DNA of 37,936 bases from Rhizobium altiplani (GTDB lineage: Bacteria; Pseudomonadota; Alphaproteobacteria; Rhizobiales; Rhizobiaceae), in assembly GCF_001542405.1 (NCBI RefSeq), contig NZ_LNCD01000122.1, positions 2,501 to 40,436 on the forward strand, given 5' to 3'. Below are positions 23,846 through 33,262 of the stretch, one piece after another (within the stretch, counting starts at the first letter, position 1; the number at the start of each line of letters is the position of its first letter). The notes below the pieces were generated by a model, which did no database searches, had not been told where the DNA came from, and worked only from the letters and a program-made list of their open reading frames with translations. A program made the position numbers and the translations under genes.

Positions 23846-25230
23846 ATGAAAAAATACGTCGAAGAAGAGACCTGGCAGGATGACGACCGGCGCTGGCTCG
23901 CCTATCGAGCAGGCGCTCTGCATATCGAGGATGTGCGGCTGGGCGCGGTTGCCGCCGCCATTCCAACGCCTTTTTACTGCTACTCCGCCGGCGCTATCCG
24001 ATCGGCCTACATGACACTTTCGCGAGCACTCACCCCCATCGACGTCGCGATCTGCTACGCCGTCAAGGCCAATAGCAACATCGCCGTCCTTCGCCTGCTT
24101 GCAGAACTCGGATGCGGGATGGACATCGTTTCCGGAGGAGAGCTGGAGCGTGCACTGGCAGCGGATGTACCTGCGTCAAGGATCATCTTCTCCGGCGTCG
24201 GAAAGACCCGCGCGGAGATCGCCCGCGCAATTCAGGTCGGCATTCACCAGATCAATGTCGAGTCAGCGGCCGAGATCAGCGTGGTCGCCGAGGTCGCCCG
24301 AGCGCTCGGCAAGCGCGCGCCGGTCGCATTTCGTGTCAATCCCGACGTCGATGCCAAGACGCACGCGAAAATCACCACCGCGACGAAGGACAGCAAGTTT
24401 GGAATCGCGATCGGCCAGGTGCCTGATCTCTACGCCCAGGTTGCTGCGGTGCCTGAATTGGAAGCGGTTGGCGTCGCCGTTCACATCGGATCGCAAATAT
24501 ATGACATGGAGCCGTTCCGGCGCGCCTTTTCGGCAATGGCCGAGCTGGTAACGGAGATGCGCGGCAGAGGATTGTCCGTGCCGCGCCTCGACCTCGGCGG
24601 CGGCATTGGGATTGCCTCCGGCGATAAACCAGGCCCGGACATTGGGCGCTATGCCGCGATCATCGCCGAGACAGTTGGCCATCTCGGCTGCAAACTTGCC
24701 GTCGAGCCGGGCCGCTGGCTCGTCGGGCGGGCGGGGTTGCTGTGAGCGAGTTGCTTTACCTCAAGGACATGCAGGACGGATGCATGGGCATTCTCGACGC
24801 GGGAATGAACGACCTTATGCGCACGGCGCTCTACGACGCCCACCATCCCGTTCTTCCCCTTCAGGAACCGCAACTCAACGATGCAGCGTGCACCTATAGT
24901 CTCGTGGGCCCGATTTGCGAAAGCTCCGACAAATTTGGACGCTACGATGGGCTCGGTGAACTGCGGGCCGGTGAGCTTTTGGCTTTCGATCTCGCCGGCG
25001 CCTATGGCGCGTCGATGGCATCGACCTACAACTCACGCGACCTTCTTGCCGAGGTACTTGTGGACGGCGATCGGTTCAGGACAATCCGGCGCAGGCAGGG
25101 CATTCAAGAAATGCTACAACTTGAGCATGGGGGAGCCTGGGAGCGTCCTGCACCGGGCGGAAGAGTGATGGCCGAACCTGTTTTGCACGGGGGCACAAAA
25201 GGCACCGGGGAGGGAATTGGCAGACGCTGA
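23846..25230 (+). pseudogene. lysA: Diaminopimelate decarboxylase, split by a one-base frameshift
   Basis: LysA decarboxylates meso-diaminopimelate to L-lysine using PLP. The first frame (23846-24745, 299 residues) holds the barrel, with the PLP lysine in CYAVKANSN, DIVSGGELERAL, HIGSQIYD and EPGRWLVGRAGLL, and then TGA. The second frame (from GTG 24742) continues without loss of homology: LLYLKDMQDG, DAGMNDLMRTALYDAHH, the active-site CESSDKF, and AGAYGASMASTYNSR. One G appears to be missing at about 24742 (CTGTGAGC where CTGGTGAGC would keep the frame). The halves overlap by GTGA, so coupled translation of two pieces is possible; a broken gene or a sequence error is more likely. About 30 extra C-terminal residues follow the usual end. 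Confidence 0.85.
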
Positions 25231-25316
25231 ACAATAATTGGACCGGGAACCGGACAGCACGGGGAAGCGACAAGCGCTGCCCCGGATGGGGAAACAAGAA
25301 AAAGAGGGAATTTAAA

Positions 25317-26903
25317 ATGCTGAACAAAGCCAAGTTTATGATGGCGACGGGCCTCATTACGCTTGCGATGGCTTCGACCAGTCTTGCGGCCGACCATGTC
25401 TTGAAGATCGCCTATCAGGAGGATCCGAAGACCGTCGACGTCCAGATGACGCAGGATTTCTACACACTGCCGCTCAACGTTTACGACCGGCTCGTCGAGG
25501 CCGAAACGAGCGGGCCGGGCCAGTCGCAGCTCACCCCCGGGCTTGCCGAGAGCTGGGAAGTTTCGCAGGACGGCAAGACCTACATATTCCACCTGCGCAA
25601 AGGCGTTCTGTTTCATAACGGCGAGGAGCTGACTGCGGATGACGTCGTCTACACCTTCGACCGCATGCTCGACCCCAAGACCAAGGCGCTGAGCACCGAT
25701 ATTCTCAATTTCGTCGATGGTGCCACCGAGCGCCTGGATGGATCCGCCACCACGGTCCCCGGTCTGCAGGCGGTGGACAAATACACTGTCAAGATCGTCC
25801 TGAAGGAGCCTTACGCGGCCTTCATCGCCCTGCTGGCGAGCCCCGGTGCGTCGATCTACAATCGCAAATTCACCGAGCCGCTCGGCGACAAGTACGGCCT
25901 TACGCCGGAAACGACCAACGGAACCGGGCCGTTCAAACTGACGGAATACACCCTCAACGACAGTCAGGTCCTTGAGGCCAACGACAAGTATTTCAAGGGT
26001 CGCCCGAAGCTCGACCAGATCGTCATCCGCGTGGTCGCCGATGCCGAAACACTGCGACTTCTCTTCGAGTCGGGCGAGCTGGATGTGTTCGATATCGACT
26101 ACGCATCGTCGCAGCTGCCCTATTTCGCCGGCAGTGACCAATGGAAGGACCAGATTCGATCCGGTCCACGCGTCGGCATCTATTACTACCACATCAATCA
26201 GGCGCTGAAGCCCTTCGACGACGTGCGCGTCCGCAAGGCGTTCCAGATGGCCATCAACCGCCAGGAAATTCTCGACAAGAATTTCTATGGCAAGGGCAAG
26301 TTGGAAAACGGCGTCATGCCGCGTGGACTGACCTGCTATGCCGAGGCCAAGCCGATCGAGTACAACCCGCAGAAGGCCAAGGCGCTGCTGGCAGAGGCTG
26401 GCTACCCCAACGGCGTAGACATCAAGCTGACCCAGGCCAGCAATTGGTCCTCGCGTTGGTCCGATATGAACCAGATTATCCAGGCCCAGATCAAGGAAGC
26501 TGGCTTCAACGCCGAGATCAACACGATGGACGAATCCGCATATTTTGCGGCCCGCAAGGCGGGGACTGTCGACAACTACACGCAAAACTGGTCGGCGGAC
26601 TTTAATGATCCGGACAATTTCTTCTATACGTTCTTCAGCAAGAGCGGCACGTCGGTTCGCGGTTACAACAACAACGACGAGCAGGTCTTTGCGGCGCTCG
26701 ACAAGGCGCGCTCGATGACCAACCCCGAGGAACGCTGTGCGCTGTACCAGAAGATGACGGATCGGATCGTGCAGGACGATGCAGCCTGGGTGCCGCTATT
26801 CAGCCTTGACCACAACTATGTCGTTCAGCCCCGGGTGAAGAACTTCGTGGTGCCGTGGAACGGCTGGAGCGACATGAGCTACTACAAGATGGAAGTCGAA
26901 TAG
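25317..26903 (+). CDS. Periplasmic peptide-binding protein of an ABC importer (DppA/OppA-like)
   Basis: A 528-residue SBP_bac_5 family binding protein that captures peptides in the periplasm. The signal peptide ends at TSLAA (MLNKAKFMMATGLITLAMAS). Family landmarks are LTPGLAESWEVSQDGKTYIF, HLRKGVLFHNGEELTADDVV, FDDVRVRKAFQMAINRQEIL and the C-terminal YQKMTDRIVQDDAAWVPLF. ATG 25317 follows AGAGGGAA. It heads a complete importer operon and lies 86 bases after lysA, which together with the D-aminopeptidase downstream suggests a cell-wall-type peptide substrate. The sequence alone does not fix the ligand. Confidence 0.92.
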   Translation: MLNKAKFMMATGLITLAMASTSLAADHVLKIAYQEDPKTVDVQMTQDFYTLPLNVYDRLVEAETSGPGQSQLTPGLAESWEVSQDGKTYIFHLRKGVLFHNGEELTADDVVYTFDRMLDPKTKALSTDILNFVDGATERLDGSATTVPGLQAVDKYTVKIVLKEPYAAFIALLASPGASIYNRKFTEPLGDKYGLTPETTNGTGPFKLTEYTLNDSQVLEANDKYFKGRPKLDQIVIRVVADAETLRLLFESGELDVFDIDYASSQLPYFAGSDQWKDQIRSGPRVGIYYYHINQALKPFDDVRVRKAFQMAINRQEILDKNFYGKGKLENGVMPRGLTCYAEAKPIEYNPQKAKALLAEAGYPNGVDIKLTQASNWSSRWSDMNQIIQAQIKEAGFNAEINTMDESAYFAARKAGTVDNYTQNWSADFNDPDNFFYTFFSKSGTSVRGYNNNDEQVFAALDKARSMTNPEERCALYQKMTDRIVQDDAAWVPLFSLDHNYVVQPRVKNFVVPWNGWSDMSYYKMEVE

Positions 26904-27025
26904 GACTTAACCTGCGTGGCGGGCCTCGAAAGGGGCCTGCCATCCTCTTGTTTTCCCTGCGGTTTCGCAGGATCCATTTGCCCGCGATCCTTGTTCCGGC
27001 GAGATTCGATGAAAGACCACTTTCG

Positions 27026-27964
27026 ATGCTGACCTTCGTGATAAAGCGCATCGCGATGTCGATCCCAGTTCTGATCGGCATCACGGCGCTGCTCTTCATC
27101 ATGCTCAACGTGATACCCGGTGATCCCATTGCGCTTCTGATGAAGGAGCATGCCAGCGCCGACGTCATCAACCGCGTGCGCGCCCAGATGCACCTCGACG
27201 ATCCGCTGATCACGCGATACTTCAGGTTCCTCTTCGCCGCCCTTCAAGGCGATCTCGGCGTGTCGATCAAGCTCAATCGCGACGTGACGACGCTCATCCT
27301 CAATGCATTCCCGAGCACGCTCATCTTGACGATCTGTGCGGCACTCGTGTCCTGGGTGATCGGCATTCCGGTGGGCGTGCTGTCGGCGGTCAGGCGGGAT
27401 TCGCTGCTCGACCACCTGTTCATGGGCTTCTCGCTTCTTGGGGTTTCGATGCCGATCTTCTGGTCGGCCCTGTTGATGCAATATGTCTTCGCTCTGAAGC
27501 TGAAATGGCTGCCTGTGTCCGGTTTTTATGGATACCAGTATGTGATCATGCCAGCGATCGTGCTCGGATGGAGTTCGGCCGGCGTCATCGCCCGCCTCAC
27601 CCGCTCCAGCCTGCTTGAGGTAATGCGCCACGATTATATCCGCACGGCTCGCGCCAAGGGCCTTCGCGAATTGATGGTGATCCGCCGGCATGCGCTGAAG
27701 AACGCGCTTATCCCCGTCGTGACCATCATGGCGATCCAGGTCGCGGGGCTGCTGTCGGGCGCAGTCATCACCGAAGCGATCTTCGGCATCCCCGGAGTAG
27801 GCCGCATTTCGGTCAGCGCCATCCAGGCGCGCGACATGCCGCTTCTGCAGGGCTCGGTGCTATTCGCCACCGTCCTCGTCATCTTCGGCAATCTCGTTGC
27901 CGATATCCTCTATTCGGTTCTCGACCCCCGCATTCGCTCCGAAATGAAGGGAGGTTCGAAATGA
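27026..27964 (+). CDS. Peptide ABC importer permease (DppB-like)
   Basis: A 312-residue inner-membrane permease with six membrane segments. The N-terminal family pattern MLTFVIKRIAMSIPVLIGIT and NVIPGDP is clear, as is the EAA loop (RTARAKGLRELMVIRRHALK) that contacts the ATPases. ATG 27026 is chosen over the longer open frame to 26855 because that extension overlaps the binding-protein gene and lacks membrane character. It overlaps the next permease by ATGA. Confidence 0.92.
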   Translation: MLTFVIKRIAMSIPVLIGITALLFIMLNVIPGDPIALLMKEHASADVINRVRAQMHLDDPLITRYFRFLFAALQGDLGVSIKLNRDVTTLILNAFPSTLILTICAALVSWVIGIPVGVLSAVRRDSLLDHLFMGFSLLGVSMPIFWSALLMQYVFALKLKWLPVSGFYGYQYVIMPAIVLGWSSAGVIARLTRSSLLEVMRHDYIRTARAKGLRELMVIRRHALKNALIPVVTIMAIQVAGLLSGAVITEAIFGIPGVGRISVSAIQARDMPLLQGSVLFATVLVIFGNLVADILYSVLDPRIRSEMKGGSK

Positions 27965-28851
27965 CTGAGATCGCCGAAACAATCCCGGACGTTGCGGATG
28001 ATGCGGGCAACGACAGTTTCCTGCGCGACGGCATCAGGATCTTTTGCAGGAACCGAATGGCGATGGCCGGTCTGATCATGGTCGGGTGTCTTGTCTTCGT
28101 GGCGCTGTTCGTTTCCTTCATCAGTCCGCATGATCCCTACCGCGTGGCGCTGAACGAGCAGTTCCGCCCGCCGTCCACCACCTATTGGCTCGGTACGGAC
28201 AACTTCGGCCGGGATCTCCTGACCCGCATTCTTTATGGCGCCCGGATATCTCTGGTCGTCGGTATCGTGCCGAGCTTCATCTCCCTGATGATTGGAGCAG
28301 TCCTTGGTGTTGTCAGCGGCTACTACGGCGGTCGGGTCGACTTCATGATCATGCGGCTGGCCGATATGATGATCGCCTTCCCGTCGCTCCTGCTGGCGAT
28401 GGTGGTCATGTACACGCTTGGGGCGAACCTCTTTAACATCTTCATCGCGCTCAGCCTCGTTGGCTGGGCCGGAGTGGCCCGCGTGGTGCGCGCACAGACA
28501 CTCGCCGTCAAGGAGAAGGAGTTCATCGAGGCGGCGCGCGCGAACGGTACGAAGAAGGTGGCGATCATGGTCGGCCACATCTTCCCCAACGTCGTTCCGA
28601 CACTGATTGTTCTCTTTTCGCTCAGCATTCCCGACGCGATCATGTGGGAATCGAGCCTCAGCTTCCTCGGCGTCGGCGTCCAGCCTCCCGAAGCCAGCTG
28701 GGGTCTCCTGGTGGCCAAGGGCAAGGAGTATCTCTTCTCCGCACCCCTGGTTGCGATCATGCCCGGCGTTGCGATCCTGATCACGGTGCTGGCGTTCAAT
28801 TTTGTCGGCGACGGCCTGCGTGACGCGCTCGATCCCTACATGAAGGACTGA
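27961..28851 (+). CDS. Peptide ABC importer permease (DppC-like)
   Basis: A 296-residue partner permease. An N-terminal cytoplasmic extension is followed by a first helix (MAMAGLIMVGCLVFVALFVS), the conserved HPLGTDNFGRDLLTR-type segment (here YWLGTDNFGRDLLTRILYGA), and the EAA loop (EAARANGTKKVAIMVGHIFP). It overlaps dppB by four bases, indicating coupled translation, and pairs with it as a heterodimer. Confidence 0.92.
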   Translation: MTEIAETIPDVADDAGNDSFLRDGIRIFCRNRMAMAGLIMVGCLVFVALFVSFISPHDPYRVALNEQFRPPSTTYWLGTDNFGRDLLTRILYGARISLVVGIVPSFISLMIGAVLGVVSGYYGGRVDFMIMRLADMMIAFPSLLLAMVVMYTLGANLFNIFIALSLVGWAGVARVVRAQTLAVKEKEFIEAARANGTKKVAIMVGHIFPNVVPTLIVLFSLSIPDAIMWESSLSFLGVGVQPPEASWGLLVAKGKEYLFSAPLVAIMPGVAILITVLAFNFVGDGLRDALDPYMKD

Positions 28852-28862
28852 GGGGCGCGACG

Positions 28863-29861
28863 ATGACAAACCGAGACAAATTGCTCAGCGTGCGCAACCT
28901 GCGCACGGAATTCAAGACGCAGAACGGCCCCGTCCGGGTTGTTGACGGTGTGTCGTTCGACGTCGGGCGCGGGCGGATCGTCGGTCTGGTCGGGGAATCC
29001 GGCTCCGGCAAGAGCATCACGGCGCTGTCGCTGATGGGATTGGTGCCTTCGCCGCCGGGAACGGTGAGTGCCGATAGCATCATCCTTGACGGGACCGATC
29101 TGGCGCGGCTGAACGGCGACGAGATGCGGCGCAAGCGCGGTCGCGAGGTTTCAATGGTATTTCAGGAGCCAATGACCTCGCTGAATCCGGTGAAGACCAT
29201 GGTTCAGCAGGTTGGCGAGCCCCTTGCCATTCACACCGGCCTCAACAAGCGCGCCATCCGTGAAAAGGTGCTGCAGATGTTCGAGACGGTGGGCATTCCA
29301 GAGCCAAAGGCACGCCTCGACGTTTATCCGCATCAACTTTCGGGGGGGTTGCGCCAGAGGGCGATGATCGCCATGGGGCTGATCTGCGAACCGAAGCTCC
29401 TGATCGCCGACGAGCCGACGACGGCGCTCGACGTAACCACGCAGGCGCAGATCCTCAGGCTGATGATGGCACTGCGCGACCGAGCCGGCACTGCAATCAT
29501 CATGATCACCCACGATCTCGGCATCATCGCCGAGATGTGCGACGAGGTGAACGTGATGTATGCCGGCCAGATCGTCGAACAGGCCAATGTCTTCGACCTC
29601 TTCGACCGGCCGTCGCATCCCTATACGCGCGGCCTGCTCGCTTCGATCCCGAAAGCGACGGAAAAACGCACGGCGGAACGCCTGAACAGCATTCCAGGTG
29701 TGGTGCCGAATCTTGCGAAACTTCCAGCGGGCTGTCGTTTCCACCCCCGCTGCGGCGATGCGATGCCAATCTGCAAGCTGAAGCAGCCTGAACTGACGGA
29801 TCTCGGCAATGGCCACAAGGCGCGCTGCTGGTTGCATGACAAAGAGGGAGCAAAGGCGTGA
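28863..29861 (+). CDS. Peptide ABC importer ATPase (DppD-like)
   Basis: A 332-residue ATPase. Walker A is GESGSGKS, the signature is LSGGLRQRAMIAMGL, Walker B is LLIADEPTTALD, and the switch His is in ITHDLG. The C-terminal oligo/dipeptide-transporter extension is present, with its paired cysteines (GCRFHPRCGDAMPICKLKQP). It starts 11 bases after dppC and its stop overlaps the start of dppF by GTGA. Confidence 0.93.
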   Translation: MTNRDKLLSVRNLRTEFKTQNGPVRVVDGVSFDVGRGRIVGLVGESGSGKSITALSLMGLVPSPPGTVSADSIILDGTDLARLNGDEMRRKRGREVSMVFQEPMTSLNPVKTMVQQVGEPLAIHTGLNKRAIREKVLQMFETVGIPEPKARLDVYPHQLSGGLRQRAMIAMGLICEPKLLIADEPTTALDVTTQAQILRLMMALRDRAGTAIIMITHDLGIIAEMCDEVNVMYAGQIVEQANVFDLFDRPSHPYTRGLLASIPKATEKRTAERLNSIPGVVPNLAKLPAGCRFHPRCGDAMPICKLKQPELTDLGNGHKARCWLHDKEGAKA

Positions 29862-30832
29862 GCGACGTTCTGATTTCCACCGCAGGGCTGAGCAAGCACT
29901 ACCCTGTCGGCACGGGCTTCTTCCGCTCTCAGCGCAAGGTGATCCGCGCCGTGGACGGCATTGATCTCGAGATCCGCGAAAGGGAAACCTTCGCGCTTGT
30001 GGGGGAGTCGGGCTGCGGCAAGACGACGCTCGGCCGCGTGATGCTACGGCTGATCGAGCGCACGGAAGGGGCCGTGCACTATCGCGGTCAGGATTTGCAC
30101 GCGCTCGACGAGGCCGCAATGCGGGCTATGCGCAAGAAGCTGCAGATCGTCTTTCAGGATCCATTCGCCTCCCTAAATCCCCGCAAGCGCGTCAAGGATA
30201 TTTTGGCCGAGCCTTTGCGCGCACACGCATATGGTACCGGAGCCGAAATCGAAGAACGCTGCGGCGAGCTGCTCGATATGGTCGGGCTGCGCCGACAGCT
30301 CCTGCGCCGCTATCCCCACCAGTTCAGCGGCGGGCAGCGGCAGCGCATAGGCATTGCACGGGCGCTTGCCAACAATCCCGAATTCGTTGTCTGCGACGAG
30401 GCCGTTTCGGCACTCGATGTCTCGATCCAGGCGCAGGTCTTGAACCTCTTGCGCGATCTCCAGGAGCAACTGAAGCTAACCTATCTCTTCATCACCCACG
30501 ATCTGAGCGTGGTGCGCCAGTTTGCCGATCGGGTCGGGGTGATGTTCCTCGGGCGAATGGTGGAAGTCGGGACGACAGAGGAAATTTTCGCAAAGCCGCG
30601 CCATCCCTATACGATGTTCCTGATGTCGGCGGTTCCGCGTCCCGATCCGCATCAGCGAAACCGCGAACGGCCGCTGCTCACCGGCGACATTCCGAGCCCG
30701 ATGAACCTGCCGTCCGGATGCCGCTTCCATACGCGCTGTCCCTTTGCGCAGGCGATCTGCCGGAGCGAGGAGCCTGCGCTGTCGGACCGCGGCGGCCACA
30801 CGGTCGCATGCCATTTTCCACTGGACCAGTGA
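29858..30832 (+). CDS. Peptide ABC importer ATPase (DppF-like)
   Basis: A 324-residue second ATPase. Walker A is GESGCGKTT, the signature is FSGGQRQRIGIARAL, and the Walker B region reads FVVCDEAVSALDVS, with Ala in place of the usual Pro after the catalytic Glu, as is common in DppF/OppF. The C-terminal CRFHTRCPFAQAICRSEEPAL extension is present. It starts at GTG 29858, overlapping dppD by four bases. It completes the importer. Confidence 0.93.
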   Translation: MSDVLISTAGLSKHYPVGTGFFRSQRKVIRAVDGIDLEIRERETFALVGESGCGKTTLGRVMLRLIERTEGAVHYRGQDLHALDEAAMRAMRKKLQIVFQDPFASLNPRKRVKDILAEPLRAHAYGTGAEIEERCGELLDMVGLRRQLLRRYPHQFSGGQRQRIGIARALANNPEFVVCDEAVSALDVSIQAQVLNLLRDLQEQLKLTYLFITHDLSVVRQFADRVGVMFLGRMVEVGTTEEIFAKPRHPYTMFLMSAVPRPDPHQRNRERPLLTGDIPSPMNLPSGCRFHTRCPFAQAICRSEEPALSDRGGHTVACHFPLDQ

Positions 30833-30858
30833 TTTCACGTCAAGAAAGGTGTTCGAAT

Positions 30859-31374
30859 TTGGATCTGATCGTATCGCGCAACGGCGACGGCTGGCAGGCC
30901 GCCTATGGAGACAAGCGCTGGCGCTGTGCCATTGGCCGCAGCGGCATGCGTCCCGCCAACGAAAAGGTCGAAGGTGACGGTGCGAGCCCGATCGGGCGCT
31001 GGCCGATCCGCCAGCTATTCTACCGCGCCGACCGGATCGGCAAGCCGGTATCACCTTTTCCCTGCCGCGCCATCGACCGCCTCGACGGCTGGTGCGACGA
31101 CCCCGCGCACCCGGACTACAACCGCCAGGTCAAGCTACCCTTCGCCGCGAGCCACGAGGAGATGTGGATGGAGGACGACGTCTATGACATCGTCGTCGTC
31201 CTGGGGCATAATGACGACCCGCCGGTGGCGGGGGCAGGCAGTGCCGTTTTTCTGCACATCGCCCGGCCAAACTACTCTCCGACCGCGGGCTGCGCAGCGC
31301 TCTCGCGTGAGGATCTGCTTTCCTTCCTTGCCGCCGCTGAGCCCTCCACGCATCTGCGTTTTTCCGCGAGCTGA
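30859..31374 (+). CDS. YkuD-fold L,D-transpeptidase family protein
   Basis: A 171-residue protein of the short, signal-less YkuD branch (COG3786-like). The catalytic motif is visible near the C-terminus: FLHIARPNYSPTAGCAALS, with His and the nucleophile Cys in TAGC. Family enzymes act on the meso-diaminopimelate of peptidoglycan stems as L,D-transpeptidases or carboxypeptidases. The lack of a signal peptide would place this one in the cytoplasm, where it could act on imported peptides; that is inference. The start is TTG 30859, preceded by AAAGGTG, 26 bases after dppF. The longer open frame overlaps dppF heavily and is rejected. Confidence 0.82.
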   Translation: MDLIVSRNGDGWQAAYGDKRWRCAIGRSGMRPANEKVEGDGASPIGRWPIRQLFYRADRIGKPVSPFPCRAIDRLDGWCDDPAHPDYNRQVKLPFAASHEEMWMEDDVYDIVVVLGHNDDPPVAGAGSAVFLHIARPNYSPTAGCAALSREDLLSFLAAAEPSTHLRFSAS

Positions 31375-31422
31375 CATCTTGCCGATGGCGGTTTAGCCTT
31401 CATCGACCCATCCTGAAAAGAC

Positions 31423-31439
31423 GCGCCCGTTTCGGGCGC
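31423..31439 (+). promoter_or_regulatory. Short perfect hairpin between ykuD-like and D-aminopeptidase genes
   Basis: GCGCCCG (31423-31429), TTT, CGGGCGC (31433-31439). It is followed by TCTACCCCTCCCC rather than a T run, so it is at best a weak terminator or an RNA-stability element that lowers read-through into the next gene. Confidence 0.35.
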
Positions 31440-31485
31440 TCTACCCCTCCCCTTCGATAGATCGCGACAATTCAAGGCACGCGTC

Positions 31486-33048
31486 ATGACCAGCATCGAC
31501 ACCACCGCGCTAGAGCGAATGCTCAACCTCCTGCCGGTCCGCTACAAGGGACCCGGCGGCGTTGCGGGGGTGGTGAAGGATGGAAAGGTGATCGCCCGGC
31601 GCGCCTGGGGGTTCGCCGACATGTACCGGAAGGTACAGTTGACGGCCGAGACGCGCATGCCGATCTGCTCGCTCTCCAAACAGTTCACCTGCGCGCTGCT
31701 GCTCGATCAGTTTGGCGATCCCGCAGTGCTGGACCACAGGGTCAGCACATATCTTCCGCACTATCGCGACAGGCTGCCAAGCGTTGCGGAACTCTGCCAC
31801 AACCAGTCGGGCTTGCGCGACTACTGGGCGCTGACGGTTCTGCAGGGTGCCAAGCCGGAGGCGGAGTTTACGCGCGAGCACGCACTCCCGCTGCTTGCGC
31901 GCTCGAAGACCGGCCACTTCCCGGCAGGCGAGCTCTACTCCTACAACAACGGCAATTTCCGCATCCTCGGCGAGATGATCGAGGACGGCACGGGCCGCTC
32001 CTTCGGCGAGCTTTTGCGGGAGAGGATTTTCGCACCTGCCGGCATGAAGACGGCCGAGCTCGCGCCAGACACCCGCTACCCCCCCGACGGGGTGGTCGGC
32101 TATGAGGGTAACGACGACGTCGGCTTCCTTCCGGCGGAAAACGGCGTCTACTGGTTCGGCGACGCCGGCATTGTTGCCTCGCTCGACGACCTGTTGGCCT
32201 GGGAATGCCATATCGACGAGACGCGTGGCGAGCCTGACAGCCTCTATAACCGCATATCGGGTCCAGTGACCTACCGAAACGGAACGCCGGCAAGCTACGG
32301 CTTTGGCCTGCGCCGCGATACCTGGCGCGGTGCCAGGATCACTGGCCACGGCGGCGGCCTGCGCGGTTTCAGCTCGTTTCGGCTTCACGCAGCAGAGGAG
32401 CGGATTTCGGTGGTTGTGATGTTCAACCACGATGCAAGCTCGTTTACAGCTGCCACCGCAATTCTCGACGCTGCGCTCGGGCGCGAAGCTTCTAATGAAA
32501 CCGTTCGCCCCGAAGGCTGGGACGGGTTGTGGCTCGACGATGACCAGGGTCTCATCCTTAGGACCGTTCAAGACACCGCTGGCATCAAGCTCCACTACGC
32601 CCCCTCCGCGGCGCGGCTTACCGTCTCCGCGGACGGTGTCGCCCGCGGCCACGCGCTCGCCCTGAAGAAACAAGGTGAGATGCTCGTCATGCGTCGTGAG
32701 AGTGAAAACCTTGAGGTGACGGCCCGTCCTCTGGCCCCTGTCGAATGGGCCGACGGCGTAGGCATTGCTGGGCGCTACTGGTCGGAAGAACTCGAAGCTC
32801 ACCTCGATATCGAAGCGCGCGGCGGCGCCGCTTATGCCAGCTTCGAAGGCATGTTCGGAACCGGCCCGGTGGAGCGCATGTATGCTCTCGCCGTGGATGT
32901 CTGGGTCATCACCACCAGACGATCGATGGACGCCGCTCCACCCGGCGACTGGACAGTCCAGGTCCACCGTGACGCCGATGGTACCGTATCGGGCCTCACC
33001 GTCGGCTGTTGGCTCGCCAGAAAGATTGCATACCTGCCCTGTGGATGA
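31486..33048 (+). CDS. dap: D-aminopeptidase (penicillin-recognising serine hydrolase)
   Basis: A 520-residue enzyme of the class C beta-lactamase fold with two C-terminal barrel domains. The length equals that of D-aminopeptidase DAP of Ochrobactrum anthropi. The catalytic motifs fall where they do in DAP: Ser62-x-x-Lys65 (SLSK), Tyr153-x-Asn (YNN), and HGG near residue 288. DAP removes N-terminal D-amino acids, especially D-Ala, from peptides and amides. No signal peptide is present, so it should act in the cytoplasm on imported peptides. It follows the peptide importer and the YkuD-type gene in the same direction, with a 111-base gap. Substrate preference cannot be read from the sequence. 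Confidence 0.85.
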   Translation: MTSIDTTALERMLNLLPVRYKGPGGVAGVVKDGKVIARRAWGFADMYRKVQLTAETRMPICSLSKQFTCALLLDQFGDPAVLDHRVSTYLPHYRDRLPSVAELCHNQSGLRDYWALTVLQGAKPEAEFTREHALPLLARSKTGHFPAGELYSYNNGNFRILGEMIEDGTGRSFGELLRERIFAPAGMKTAELAPDTRYPPDGVVGYEGNDDVGFLPAENGVYWFGDAGIVASLDDLLAWECHIDETRGEPDSLYNRISGPVTYRNGTPASYGFGLRRDTWRGARITGHGGGLRGFSSFRLHAAEERISVVVMFNHDASSFTAATAILDAALGREASNETVRPEGWDGLWLDDDQGLILRTVQDTAGIKLHYAPSAARLTVSADGVARGHALALKKQGEMLVMRRESENLEVTARPLAPVEWADGVGIAGRYWSEELEAHLDIEARGGAAYASFEGMFGTGPVERMYALAVDVWVITTRRSMDAAPPGDWTVQVHRDADGTVSGLTVGCWLARKIAYLPCG

Positions 33049-33262
33049 GGTTCGATCGACATGCGGTTTTCGCTTCGAGGGTCTTTGAACCGCCTTGACA
33101 CCCGACACATCTGAGGTCAGGAACGAGTGTCGAAAAGTTTCAGGCCGGTGTGGTTATTCCGGCCCCCGTTCTCGGGAAAGTCGCTGATGCGAACCCACGG
33201 CACCGACCTTCAATCAAGGTGGTGCTGCCGTGAGCGCTCCACCTTATCAAGTGGAGATTTCA

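Noticed and set aside
25104..26585. 493-residue reverse-strand frame opposite the peptide-binding protein gene
   Set aside because: Antisense of a GC-rich gene with strong third-position bias; the forward gene has clear family motifs and the reverse product has none.
26855..27025. N-terminal extension of the DppB-like permease
   Set aside because: It overlaps the binding-protein gene and adds polar sequence ahead of the conserved first membrane helix.
30718..30858. Longer start for the YkuD-type gene
   Set aside because: The extension lies inside dppF in another frame and is Cys/Pro-rich; TTG 30859 has a good ribosome-binding site.
31510..33108. 532-residue reverse-strand frame opposite the D-aminopeptidase
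   Set aside because: Antisense shadow; the forward strand matches DAP in length and catalytic residue positions.
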